From: an uncultured Collinsella sp.
GTDB lineage: Bacteria > Actinomycetota > Coriobacteriia > Coriobacteriales > Coriobacteriaceae
Assembly: GCA_959020035.1 (NCBI GenBank)
Contig: CAUEQX010000079.1
Location: 1 to 8,548 of the forward strand
Length of the DNA stretch: 8,548 bases
Reading direction: 5' to 3'
The number at the start of each line of letters is the position of its first letter. Within the stretch, counting starts at the first letter, position 1. Made by a program: the position numbers and the translations under genes. Below the pieces are notes generated by a model, which saw only the letters and a program-made list of their open reading frames with translations, ran no database searches and had not been told where the DNA came from. Shown here in pieces: positions 1 to 6,048 of this stretch.

Positions 1-136
1 CTTAACAACCGTACGCCAAGATATCGATCGCATCGGAGAGCTCGCGGCGCAATCCATCATTGCTCTTATTAACGGCGAAAAGCCCGAATCGAATATCAAG
101 CTCCCCGTTGAACTCATTGAGGGTAAAACCGCGTAG
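1..136 (+). CDS. LacI-family transcriptional regulator, 3' end only
   Basis: This is the C-terminal tail of a gene that begins left of the window; its frame starts at base 2 and stops at TAG 134-136, giving 44 visible residues. The tail begins LTTVRQDIDRIGELAAQSII and continues with a short acidic/Lys-rich stretch ending in GKTA. The pattern L-T-T-V-R-Q-(x)4-I-G-(x)2-A followed by an 'ALINGE' helix end and a final 'LPVELI' strand is characteristic of the sugar-binding domain of LacI/GalR repressors. No DNA-binding domain is visible because it lies upstream. Its position just ahead of an operator-like repeat cluster and a fructoside gene set suggests it is the local repressor (a ScrR-type role). 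That role is inferred from context; the ligand cannot be read from this fragment. Confidence 0.85.
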   Translation, partial: LTTVRQDIDRIGELAAQSIIALINGEKPESNIKLPVELIEGKTA

Positions 137-189
137 TTCATCCCGTGCCAAAAGAATTCCTCAAACACCTCTGATGACCGTTCGCCGGC

Positions 190-206
190 ATATGTCAACC
201 GTTTGC
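190..206 (-). promoter_or_regulatory. Operator-like repeat, inverted copy (O1)
   Basis: ATATGTCAACCGTTTGC is the reverse complement of the 17-bp repeats at 241-257 and 258-274, with 15 of 17 matches to each. It has a central CG step flanked by CAA/TTG half-sites, as in LacI-family operators. Its CG centre lies 46 bp upstream of the next copy, a spacing that could allow looping. The binding protein is inferred to be the LacI-type regulator encoded immediately upstream. Confidence 0.6.
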
Positions 207-240
207 CGACGACTGGAACTGCGAAAAGACGTATTGGTGT

Positions 241-257
241 GAAAACGTTTGACATAT
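241..257 (+). promoter_or_regulatory. Operator-like tandem repeat copy (O2)
   Basis: GAAAACGTTTGACATAT is the first of two head-to-tail 17-bp copies; it differs from the next copy at one position. Its TTGACA is also the -35 element of the predicted promoter, so a protein bound here would block RNA polymerase. The ACGT core resembles LacI-family operators. Confidence 0.65.
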
Positions 258-277
258 GAAAACGATTGACATATCTT
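249..277 (+). promoter_or_regulatory. Promoter of the fructoside-utilisation genes
   Basis: A consensus -35 TTGACA (249-254) is separated by exactly 17 bases from TATCTT (272-277), a 4/6 match to TATAAT. Transcription would start near 284, leaving a leader of roughly 35-40 bases before the ATG at 321. The promoter is built into the two tandem operator repeats. A second TTGACA at 266-271 has no good -10 at 17 bases and is less likely to be used. Confidence 0.65.
258..274 (+). promoter_or_regulatory. Operator-like tandem repeat copy (O3)
   Basis: GAAAACGATTGACATAT directly abuts O2 with 16 of 17 identical bases. It fills the spacer between the -35 and -10 boxes, and its last three bases are the first three of the -10. 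Occupancy would occlude the promoter. Confidence 0.65.
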
Positions 278-320
278 GCAGTTGTACCGAGTTAGTATCT
301 CGTGAGAAAGGAAGTCTCGG

Positions 321-1703
321 ATGCACAAGGTGTATTACCAGCCTGAGGGAATTTGGGTAGGCGACATCATGCCGTACGGCGAGGACGGCACGTTCTATCT
401 CTATCATCAGCGTGACACGCGAAACCCCGGACCTTTCGGAGAGCCGTTTGGCTGGGCACTCGCGACAACCAAGGACTTCGTCAATTACAAAGACTTTGGC
501 GAGAGCCTTGAGCGTGGCGGCGACGAGGAAGTCGACCAGTATGTTTATGCCGGCACGGTGTTTAAGGTGGGCGACAAGTACCATGCGCTCTACACTGGTT
601 GCAATCGCGATAAGGTCAAGGCACGCTTGATGAAGCAGGTTCTTCTTCACGCAACGAGTGACGACGCCGTCAAGTGGGAGAAGAACATCGCCGAGACGCT
701 GCTTCCGCCCCAGGAGGGTTACGATGACCGCAACTGGCGCGATCCCTTTGTGCTTTGGGATGAGGAGAACGAAGAGTACATGCTCATCCTCGGCACGCGT
801 GTGGGCGAGGACAAGCGTCTGATGACCGGTCGTCTGGTCAAGTTCACCTCCAAGGACCTGGATACCTGGGAGTTCCAGGGCGACTGGTGGAATCCGGGCC
901 TGTACACCATGTTCGAGATGCCTGATCTCTTTAAGATGGGCGACTGGTGGTATCTGGTGTTCTCCGAGTACAGTGATGGCAACAAGACCCGTTACCGCAT
1001 GTCTCGCTCTATCAACGGTCCTTGGATCACTCCTGCGGACGATTCCTTCGATGGCCGCGCGTACTATGCCGCACGTACCGCATTTGATGGTGAGCGCCGC
1101 GTTCTCTTTGGTTGGGTTCCTACGCGTGACGAGGGCGGTGACCCCAGCTCTTACCTGTGGGGTGGCACCTTTATGCCCCTCGAGATCGTTCAGCGTGCCG
1201 ACGGAACGCTCGGCACCAAGCTCCCCGACAGCATGCTTGGCGCCTTTGGCGAGGGCAAGGCTGTCGAGACCTTTGAGCTTTCCTGCGAGTCGGGCAAGGT
1301 CGAGCAGGTGCTCGCCGCGGATGCCGGCTCCACCTACTTGCTCGATGCCGACATTGAGCTCGGCGGTAACGCTGCCGGCTTCTCGGTCAAGTTCGCCGAG
1401 GACGCCGAGACTGGTCTTGCCTATGAGTTCCGCGCCAACCTGCGCGAGGGCAAGCTCGAGTTCACGCCGGCTCCCCAGTACCCGTGGTTCCAGGTCAACA
1501 ACATGGGCCTCGAGCGTCCGTTGTTCTTTAAGGGCGAGGGCACTCACCATGTGCGTCTGGTCGTCGACGACGACATCGCGACCATCTTTGTCGATGATGT
1601 TGCGCTCAACGCTCGCTTCTGCAACAAGCAGGGCCAGGGTGTGGCGCTTACCGTCACCGACGGTGCGCTCAAGTGCGCAAACGCAACGATCGCGTCTCTG
1701 TAG
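321..1703 (+). CDS. Divergent GH32-type glycoside hydrolase (beta-fructosidase-like)
   Basis: This is a 460-residue protein with no signal peptide, so probably cytoplasmic. The N-terminal part (about 5-300) fits the five-bladed beta-propeller of GH32/GH43-type enzymes and the C-terminal part (about 315-460) the GH32 beta-sandwich, including a strand like VRLVVDDDIATIFVDD at 411-426. Candidate catalytic residues are Asp15 in WVGDIMP (nucleophile position), Asp141 in RDP (transition-state stabiliser) and Glu199 in EMPDLF (acid/base). The usual W-(M/L)-N-D-P-N-G box is replaced by W-V-G-D-I-M-P, so the family is clear but the substrate is not. It starts at ATG 321 after GAAAGGAA (306-313). It is the first gene behind the operator cluster and is followed 45 bases later by a PTS permease, which suggests a phosphorylated or imported fructoside substrate. 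A non-fructose substrate remains possible. Confidence 0.8.
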   Translation: MHKVYYQPEGIWVGDIMPYGEDGTFYLYHQRDTRNPGPFGEPFGWALATTKDFVNYKDFGESLERGGDEEVDQYVYAGTVFKVGDKYHALYTGCNRDKVKARLMKQVLLHATSDDAVKWEKNIAETLLPPQEGYDDRNWRDPFVLWDEENEEYMLILGTRVGEDKRLMTGRLVKFTSKDLDTWEFQGDWWNPGLYTMFEMPDLFKMGDWWYLVFSEYSDGNKTRYRMSRSINGPWITPADDSFDGRAYYAARTAFDGERRVLFGWVPTRDEGGDPSSYLWGGTFMPLEIVQRADGTLGTKLPDSMLGAFGEGKAVETFELSCESGKVEQVLAADAGSTYLLDADIELGGNAAGFSVKFAEDAETGLAYEFRANLREGKLEFTPAPQYPWFQVNNMGLERPLFFKGEGTHHVRLVVDDDIATIFVDDVALNARFCNKQGQGVALTVTDGALKCANATIASL

Positions 1704-1738
1704 CGGCAACGAACCGTTTTATGATTTAGAAAAGGAAT

Positions 1739-1742
1739 GGAG
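1739..1742 (+). promoter_or_regulatory. Ribosome binding site that decides the permease start
   Basis: GGAG lies six bases before ATG 1749. The in-frame ATG at 1737 has AAAAGGA directly abutting it with no spacer, so 1749 is the better start. Confidence 0.55.
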
Positions 1743-1748
1743 AGGAAC

Positions 1749-3200
1749 ATGGACTACAAGGCAGTGTCCCAGCAAGTCGTCGACAACGTCGGCGGACTGG
1801 AGAACATCGAGGGCGCCACGCATTGCGTGACCCGTCTGCGTCTGGTGCTCAAGGATACGAGCAAATACAACAAGGCCGAGCTCGAGAACATCGATGGCGT
1901 CAAGGGCGTGCTGTACAACAGCGGCCAGCTCATGATCATCTTCGGTACCGGTACCGTCAACAAGGTTTACGATGAGTTTATGGCTCTGACGGGCGTTAAG
2001 GAGATCAGTGCTTCCGAGGTCAAGGGCGCCGAGGCGGACAAGAAGGGCAAGTTCTTCTCGGTCCTCAAGGTATTCTCGGACATCTTTATCCCCATCATTC
2101 CCGCCTTCGTCGGCGCTGCAATCATCATCGGCCTTAAGTCGCTGATCGTTGCCAACGGCCTCTTTGGCATGGAGGGCAGCCTCGCCGATCACAGCGAGTT
2201 CCTCAAGAACCTCGCAAGCTTCTTTGCCATTATCGCCACCACGTTCGACTACCTGCCTGTCCTGGTTATGTACAGCGCGGTCAAGCGTTTTGGCGGTAAC
2301 CCGATCCTGGGCATCCTCGTCGGTATCGTCATGGTTCACCCGAGCCTTATGAACCGCAACACGTTCGTTATGGACCCGACGGGTGCTGAGTACTGGAACT
2401 TCGGTCCGCTATCCATTCCCATGGTTGCTTTCCAGGGCGGTGTGTTCCCCGCAATCCTGACTGCCTGGTTTATGGCCAAGGTCGAGAAGATTGCCCAGAA
2501 GTACATCCCCGAGGTCGTTTCGTTCGTCTTTGTCCCGACCGTTACCCTGATTCTTGCTAACGTTGCCCTGTTCACCGTGTTCGGCCCGCTCGGCAACCTG
2601 ATCGGTGACGTCCTCGCCGGCGTAATCGATATCCTGTACAACAGGATGGGCGTCTTTGGTGCCTTTGTCTTCGCCGCGTTCCTGCAGCCGCTCGTCGTTA
2701 CCGGTACGCATCAGTTCATCCAGGGTATCGAGGCAAACCTTGTTGCCACGACTGGCTTCAACTACATCCAGGCCATCTGGTCGGTTTCCATCATCGCCCA
2801 GGGCGGCGGCGCCATCGGTATGTACCTCATTCACAAGAAGCACTCCAAAGAGCGCAACATCTGCATGTCGTCCTTTATCCCGACGCTGGTCGGAATCTCC
2901 GAGCCCGCTATCTTTGCTGCAAACATGCGCTATTCGATCATTCCGTTCATCTGCGCATGCATCGGTGCAGGCTGCGGCGGTGCCTTCGTCAAGCTCTTTG
3001 AGGTGCGCGCTATCGGTCAGGGTCTGACCGGCGTGCTTGGCCTGCTCATCGTCACGCCCGAGACCCTCGTGTGGTATGTGGCTGGCAATCTCATCGCCTT
3101 TATCGTGCCGATCGTCTTGATCTTTGCCTACAACAAGGCAAAGGGCGTGCCGACCACCGATGAAGAGGGCGCTGGCGCTGGCTTCGACGTTAGCTTCTAG
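1749..3200 (+). CDS. scrA: PTS EIIBC permease, sucrose class
   Basis: This is a 483-residue inner-membrane phosphotransferase permease that imports and phosphorylates a sugar. The EIIB domain (about 1-80) carries the phosphorylated Cys26 in the motif THCVTRLRLVLKD, typical of the glucose/sucrose superfamily. A charged linker (about 82-102) leads to the EIIC channel (about 103-465), rich in hydrophobic segments. EIIC signatures are FGGNPILGI followed by MVHPSLMN (181-202), TGTHQFIQGIE (318-328) and GISEPAIF (382-389). These resemble sucrose permeases more than glucose or GlcNAc ones; trehalose or another disaccharide is not excluded. There is no EIIA domain, so phosphate must come from an EIIA encoded elsewhere. 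An upstream in-frame ATG at 1737 would add four residues but has poor ribosome-site spacing. It lies between two GH32-type genes and is probably co-transcribed with the first. Confidence 0.9.
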   Translation: MDYKAVSQQVVDNVGGLENIEGATHCVTRLRLVLKDTSKYNKAELENIDGVKGVLYNSGQLMIIFGTGTVNKVYDEFMALTGVKEISASEVKGAEADKKGKFFSVLKVFSDIFIPIIPAFVGAAIIIGLKSLIVANGLFGMEGSLADHSEFLKNLASFFAIIATTFDYLPVLVMYSAVKRFGGNPILGILVGIVMVHPSLMNRNTFVMDPTGAEYWNFGPLSIPMVAFQGGVFPAILTAWFMAKVEKIAQKYIPEVVSFVFVPTVTLILANVALFTVFGPLGNLIGDVLAGVIDILYNRMGVFGAFVFAAFLQPLVVTGTHQFIQGIEANLVATTGFNYIQAIWSVSIIAQGGGAIGMYLIHKKHSKERNICMSSFIPTLVGISEPAIFAANMRYSIIPFICACIGAGCGGAFVKLFEVRAIGQGLTGVLGLLIVTPETLVWYVAGNLIAFIVPIVLIFAYNKAKGVPTTDEEGAGAGFDVSF

Positions 3201-3239
3201 TTGAGCCGTTCAGTGTAATCTGAGGATAAGTCCATTTGA

Positions 3240-3277
3240 GGAAGGGCGTTCGACTCGTGTGAGTCGAGCGTCCTTCC
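3240..3277 (+). terminator. Strong hairpin between permease and hydrolase; terminator or mRNA-processing element
   Basis: Arms 3240-3256 and 3261-3277 pair over 17 bp around a GTGT loop. Two pairs are G-U wobbles (3246 with 3271, 3249 with 3268), which form only in + strand RNA. The downstream bases (CCATAGACGAG) contain no T-run, so classical intrinsic termination is doubtful. It may instead be a partial terminator or a 3' stabiliser that lowers expression of the following gene, whose ATG lies 24 bases past the stem. Confidence 0.6.
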
Positions 3278-3301
3278 CCATAGACGAGAAAGTCAACGGC
3301 G

Positions 3302-4744
3302 ATGTTAAATCAAAAAAACAAGGTGACACGCGCGGACTATGAGCAGTGGCGTGTCGGACAGGATGAGACGGCGGCTCGCATCGCGTCCGACCCCGATAGG
3401 CTTCTGTTCCATGTGGAGCCTGAGCTTGGCTGGCTCAACGACCCCAACGGTTTGGTTCAGATTGGTGATACGTATCACATCTATCATCAATACGATCCGT
3501 TCGATGCTGCGCATGGCGGTCCAGTGCTTTGGAACCATCTGACGACAAAGGATTTTGTGACGTACGAGAATCACGGCCCCGTGCTGTTCCCCGATTCCGA
3601 TTTGGATTCGAGCGGAGCGTATTCTGGTTCTGCCTTTGTACGTGATGGCAAGATTCACTACTTCTATACCGGCAACGTCAAGCATTTTGACCGCGATGAT
3701 TACGACTACGTGTTGACGGGCCGTGAGCAAAACCAGATTCATATGGTTGCCGAGAATCCCGACGAATTGGGCGAGAAGCGCATGGCTGTTGGACCAGTCG
3801 ATTACCCCGACGATATCGGTACGCACGTGCGCGACCCCAAGATCCTTGAGCACGATGGTATCTACTACATGGTTCTGGGCGCTCGTACGAAAGACGACCG
3901 TGGCTGCGTGCTTGTCTATACTTCGCGTGATTTAGGGGTCTGGAGCTATGCGACGCGCATTGAGCTGGGCGAGAAGTTTGGCTTTATGTGGGAGTGCCCT
4001 GATCTGTTTGAGCTTGATGGCGAGCTTATTCTCGTTTGCTGTCCGCAGGGTGTGCCTGCCGATGGTTGGCGTTACCGCAATCCGCATCAGTGCGTGTGGT
4101 TCCCCATCGAGGCCGATTGGGAGGCGCCGAGCTTTAAAATCGTCGGGAAGGGCATGCCCCCGATGGTCGATGCCGGTTTTGATTTCTATGCTCCGCAGTC
4201 CTTTGAGGATGCTGCAGGCCGGCGATTGATGATCGGATGGTCGGGTTGCCCCGATGCGACGGCGGAAAACCCGACGGTGGCGCGCGGGTGGCAGTGCGCG
4301 TTGACGGTGCCGCGAGAGCTGAGCATGCGCGATGGTAAGCTCTGCCAGCAGCCGGCGCACGAGATTGAGAGGATGCGCGGCGACTGCGTTCGCACGACAG
4401 GCGGTGAAACCGTTGAGGAGCCGGGCCGCCTGTTTGATCTCGTGGTTTCCTGTGAGGGCGCCAAGATGGTTGAGCTCGAGATTCGCAAGGGTGTCTTTGT
4501 GCGCTATGCGGACGGGATGCTTACCCTCGACATGGGTGACGAAGGCTATGGGCGCGACCAGAGGTCGATTGAGCTCGGCGAGCTTCGCGACCTGCGCGTG
4601 CTTTCGGACACTACGATGGTCGAGATTTTTGCCAACGGCGGTGAGGCGGCACTTACGAGCCGTACCTATTCGTCGGCGGTTCCGGCGATGGCGCTGCACG
4701 CCGAGGGCGCGGCGTCGATGGATTTCTACCGCCTCGCTCATTAA
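3302..4744 (+). CDS. scrB: GH32 sucrose-6-phosphate hydrolase / beta-fructofuranosidase
   Basis: This 480-residue protein has all the GH32 hallmarks and the usual length for bacterial sucrose-6-phosphate hydrolases. The nucleophile is Asp47 in WLNDPNG (44-50), the stabiliser is Asp178 in RDP (177-179), and the acid/base is Glu231 in WECPDLF (230-236). The propeller runs to about residue 345 and a C-terminal beta-sandwich follows, with MVEIFANGGEAALTSR at 439-454. There is no signal peptide, so it should act in the cytoplasm, hydrolysing sucrose-6-phosphate delivered by the adjacent PTS to glucose-6-phosphate and fructose. Free sucrose or short fructo-oligosaccharides are alternative substrates. 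The ATG at 3302 has only a weak ribosome site (GAGAAAG, 3286-3292). It follows the permease by 101 bases containing a hairpin, so it may be expressed at a lower or uncoupled level. Confidence 0.92.
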   Translation: MLNQKNKVTRADYEQWRVGQDETAARIASDPDRLLFHVEPELGWLNDPNGLVQIGDTYHIYHQYDPFDAAHGGPVLWNHLTTKDFVTYENHGPVLFPDSDLDSSGAYSGSAFVRDGKIHYFYTGNVKHFDRDDYDYVLTGREQNQIHMVAENPDELGEKRMAVGPVDYPDDIGTHVRDPKILEHDGIYYMVLGARTKDDRGCVLVYTSRDLGVWSYATRIELGEKFGFMWECPDLFELDGELILVCCPQGVPADGWRYRNPHQCVWFPIEADWEAPSFKIVGKGMPPMVDAGFDFYAPQSFEDAAGRRLMIGWSGCPDATAENPTVARGWQCALTVPRELSMRDGKLCQQPAHEIERMRGDCVRTTGGETVEEPGRLFDLVVSCEGAKMVELEIRKGVFVRYADGMLTLDMGDEGYGRDQRSIELGELRDLRVLSDTTMVEIFANGGEAALTSRTYSSAVPAMALHAEGAASMDFYRLAH

Positions 4745-4841
4745 CCGTGCATGGAGCACGATTGGACTTGTTGGGCGGAATGTGTCGCAGTTGCCGCGGC
4801 CAACTACCGTTTATCGCGTATAGCGACCGTTTGCGGAATAA
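4745..4841 (+). other. Intergenic stretch with short repeats, upstream of the degV promoter
   Basis: No gene is seen here. It holds several small inverted repeats: CGTGC/GCACG just after the hydrolase stop (possible weak 3' hairpin), AGTTG/CAACT (4789-4793 and 4801-4805) around CCGCGGC, and TCGC/GCGA (4814-4826). The heptamer ACCGTTT occurs twice, 20 bases apart (4806 and 4826). The second copy extends to ACCGTTTGC, which is also the core of operator O1. No function is assigned. Confidence 0.3.
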
Positions 4842-4870
4842 GTAACACTCCTTAATAAACCGTGTAAAAT
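4842..4870 (+). promoter_or_regulatory. Possible promoter upstream of the degV-family gene
   Basis: GTAACA (4842-4847, 4/6 match to TTGACA) is separated by 17 bases from TAAAAT (4865-4870, 5/6 match to TATAAT) in a locally AT-rich stretch. Transcription would start near 4877, putting the hairpin at 4897-4935 in the leader of the following gene. Confidence 0.4.
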
Positions 4871-4896
4871 CTCAGTTAAGCACGGAGTTTTCCAGG

Positions 4897-4935
4897 GAGA
4901 CGCTGTCCTTTGTTATGTGCAAAGGGCGGCGTCTC
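4897..4935 (+). terminator. Long hairpin in the scrB-degV gap; terminator or leader attenuator
   Basis: Arms 4897-4912 and 4920-4935 form a 16-bp stem with a TTATGTG loop. Two G-U wobbles (4904 with 4928, 4906 with 4926) again point to + strand RNA. The stem is followed by TTTGGCGCTT, a short and broken T-rich tail. It could end scrB transcription after a 150-base 3' UTR or, if the promoter at 4842-4870 is real, act as a conditional terminator in the degV leader. Confidence 0.6.
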
Positions 4936-5019
4936 TTTGGCGCTTAGATGCCGTTGTGCAACAGCGCGACGCGCGTGTCATGTATTGAAAAGCCAATGTC
5001 GAGATGGGTCGTGATAAGA

Positions 5020-5874
5020 ATGGGCAAGTACATAATCGTGGTTGAATCTGGTTCGGATGTGACGCCAGAGCTCTGCGAGCGCTACGGCATCGTGCGCGTG
5101 CCTATGCATGTCACGATTGGTGACGAGACCGTCGAGGACGGCTCGATCGATCCGCTCGAGATTTATTCGCGCTGCAACGAGTTTGGCGTGATGCCCAAGA
5201 CCAGCGGCTGTGCGCCGGCAGATTTTGCGCATGTGTACGACCGCATCCATGCCGAGCAACCCGACGCGACCATTCTGCATCTTGCATATTCCGAGGCCAC
5301 GACCTGCTCGCATCAATCATCGAAGATCGCCGCCAAGGGTCGCGACTACGTCTACTCCATGGACACGCGTTTTGTCTCGGTGGGCCAGTCGCTCGTTGTC
5401 GTCGAGACCGCCAAATACATCGAGGCTCACCCCGATGCCACCGTCGACGAGATCTTTGCATTTACGAACTCCGTCATGGACCGCGTACTGCTGGGCTTTG
5501 TTCCTACGGACCTTGCCTTCCTTAAGGCGGGCGGTCGCTTGTCCAACGTCGCATTCCTTGGCGCCCACCTGCTCAAGATTAAGCCCTGCATTGAGGTGAC
5601 GGGCGGCAAGTTCGTGGCGACCAAGAAATTCCGCGGCTCTATGCTCAAATGCGCCCGCGCCTTTATTGACCACATGGTTGCGAAAGGCGAGATTGACTAC
5701 TCGCACATTGGCTTGGCGTATTCGGTGGGCCTTTCCCAGGAGCTGCGCGACGACATGGAAGTCTATGCGCGCGACCTGGGCTTTAAGGACGTTACTTGGA
5801 CTCAGGTTGGCGGCGTCATCTCGAGCCATTGCGGCCCGACCGCCTTCGGTGCGGTGCTGACGCTTAAGGCGTAA
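5020..5874 (+). CDS. DegV-family fatty-acid-binding protein (FakB-like)
   Basis: This 284-residue protein has the normal length for the DegV family, whose characterised members (FakB) bind a fatty acid and present it to the kinase FakA for phosphorylation. Family marks are an N-terminal strand IIVVESGSDVTPE (5-17), TSGCAPADF (61-69, the usual T-S-x-P-S-P region), LKAGGRLS (168-175), IKPCIEVTGGK (187-197) and HCGPTAFG (270-277). The usual glycine-rich LSGT box is replaced by TTCS near 94-97. The start is uncertain. ATG 5020 gives an N-terminus matching the family; GTG 5011, ATG 4996 and ATG 4948 are in frame upstream. No FakA kinase is visible here, so its partner and lipid are unknown. It is preceded by a hairpin and possible promoter and looks transcribed on its own. 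Confidence 0.88.
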   Translation: MGKYIIVVESGSDVTPELCERYGIVRVPMHVTIGDETVEDGSIDPLEIYSRCNEFGVMPKTSGCAPADFAHVYDRIHAEQPDATILHLAYSEATTCSHQSSKIAAKGRDYVYSMDTRFVSVGQSLVVVETAKYIEAHPDATVDEIFAFTNSVMDRVLLGFVPTDLAFLKAGGRLSNVAFLGAHLLKIKPCIEVTGGKFVATKKFRGSMLKCARAFIDHMVAKGEIDYSHIGLAYSVGLSQELRDDMEVYARDLGFKDVTWTQVGGVISSHCGPTAFGAVLTLKA

Positions 5875-5916
5875 AGGCCGCAGGCGAGCGTTCTTCAGCC
5901 TGACATCTCGACGTAG

Positions 5917-5938
5917 CCCCCAGCCATGGTGATGGGGG
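5917..5938 (+). other. Small GC hairpin after the degV-family gene
   Basis: CCCCCA (5917-5922) can pair with TGGGGG (5933-5938) over a 10-base loop containing CCATGG. The following bases, ATAGATTAAAA, are AT-rich but not a T-run. It may be a weak terminator of the upstream gene. Confidence 0.35.
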
Positions 5939-5969
5939 ATAGATTAAAACGTGCCGTTCTAGTCCGAGA

Positions 5970-5998
5970 CGTTTAAACGCAAACGCATGGGCTAGAAT
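5970..5998 (+). promoter_or_regulatory. Likely pflA promoter with overlapping palindrome
   Basis: TAGAAT (5993-5998, 5/6 match to TATAAT) is the best -10 before pflA. The -35 position 16-17 bases upstream falls within CGTTTAAACG (5970-5979), a perfect 10-bp palindrome with only a poor match to TTGACA. A weak -35 covered by a palindrome is what a regulated promoter would look like. The regulator is unknown. Confidence 0.45.
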
Positions 5999-6048
5999 GA
6001 CTCTGGCATTTTAATTGGTTGCATCCAAGGAGAGGCAAGGTAGCGCGA

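Noticed and set aside
266..294. Second promoter using TTGACA at 266-271
   Set aside because: The hexamer 17 bases downstream is GAGTTA and the nearest TAGTAT-like box needs a 20-base spacer. The 249-277 pair is far better.
195..1709. 504-codon open frame on the minus strand opposite the first GH32-type gene
   Set aside because: It mirrors the + strand gene almost end to end, has no recognisable domain, and arises from the codon bias of the real gene. The + strand protein has clear family motifs.
973..1830. 285-codon + strand frame overlapping the first hydrolase and the permease start
   Set aside because: Its translation is Arg/Ser/Thr-rich with no motif, and it runs through two well-supported genes in another frame.
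3932..4759. 275-codon minus-strand frame opposite scrB
   Set aside because: The low-complexity Arg/His/Leu-rich translation is typical of an antisense shadow, and scrB has an intact GH32 active site.
4948..5019. N-terminal extension of the DegV-family protein from ATG 4948
   Set aside because: The extra 24 residues do not resemble the family N-terminus, and ATG 4948 lies only 12 bases past the base of the hairpin, with no ribosome site. ATG 5020 gives the normal start.
6019..6048. TTG start for pflA, ten codons upstream of ATG 6049
   Set aside because: It would place the AAGGAGAGG purine run inside the coding region and leave no ribosome site ahead of it.
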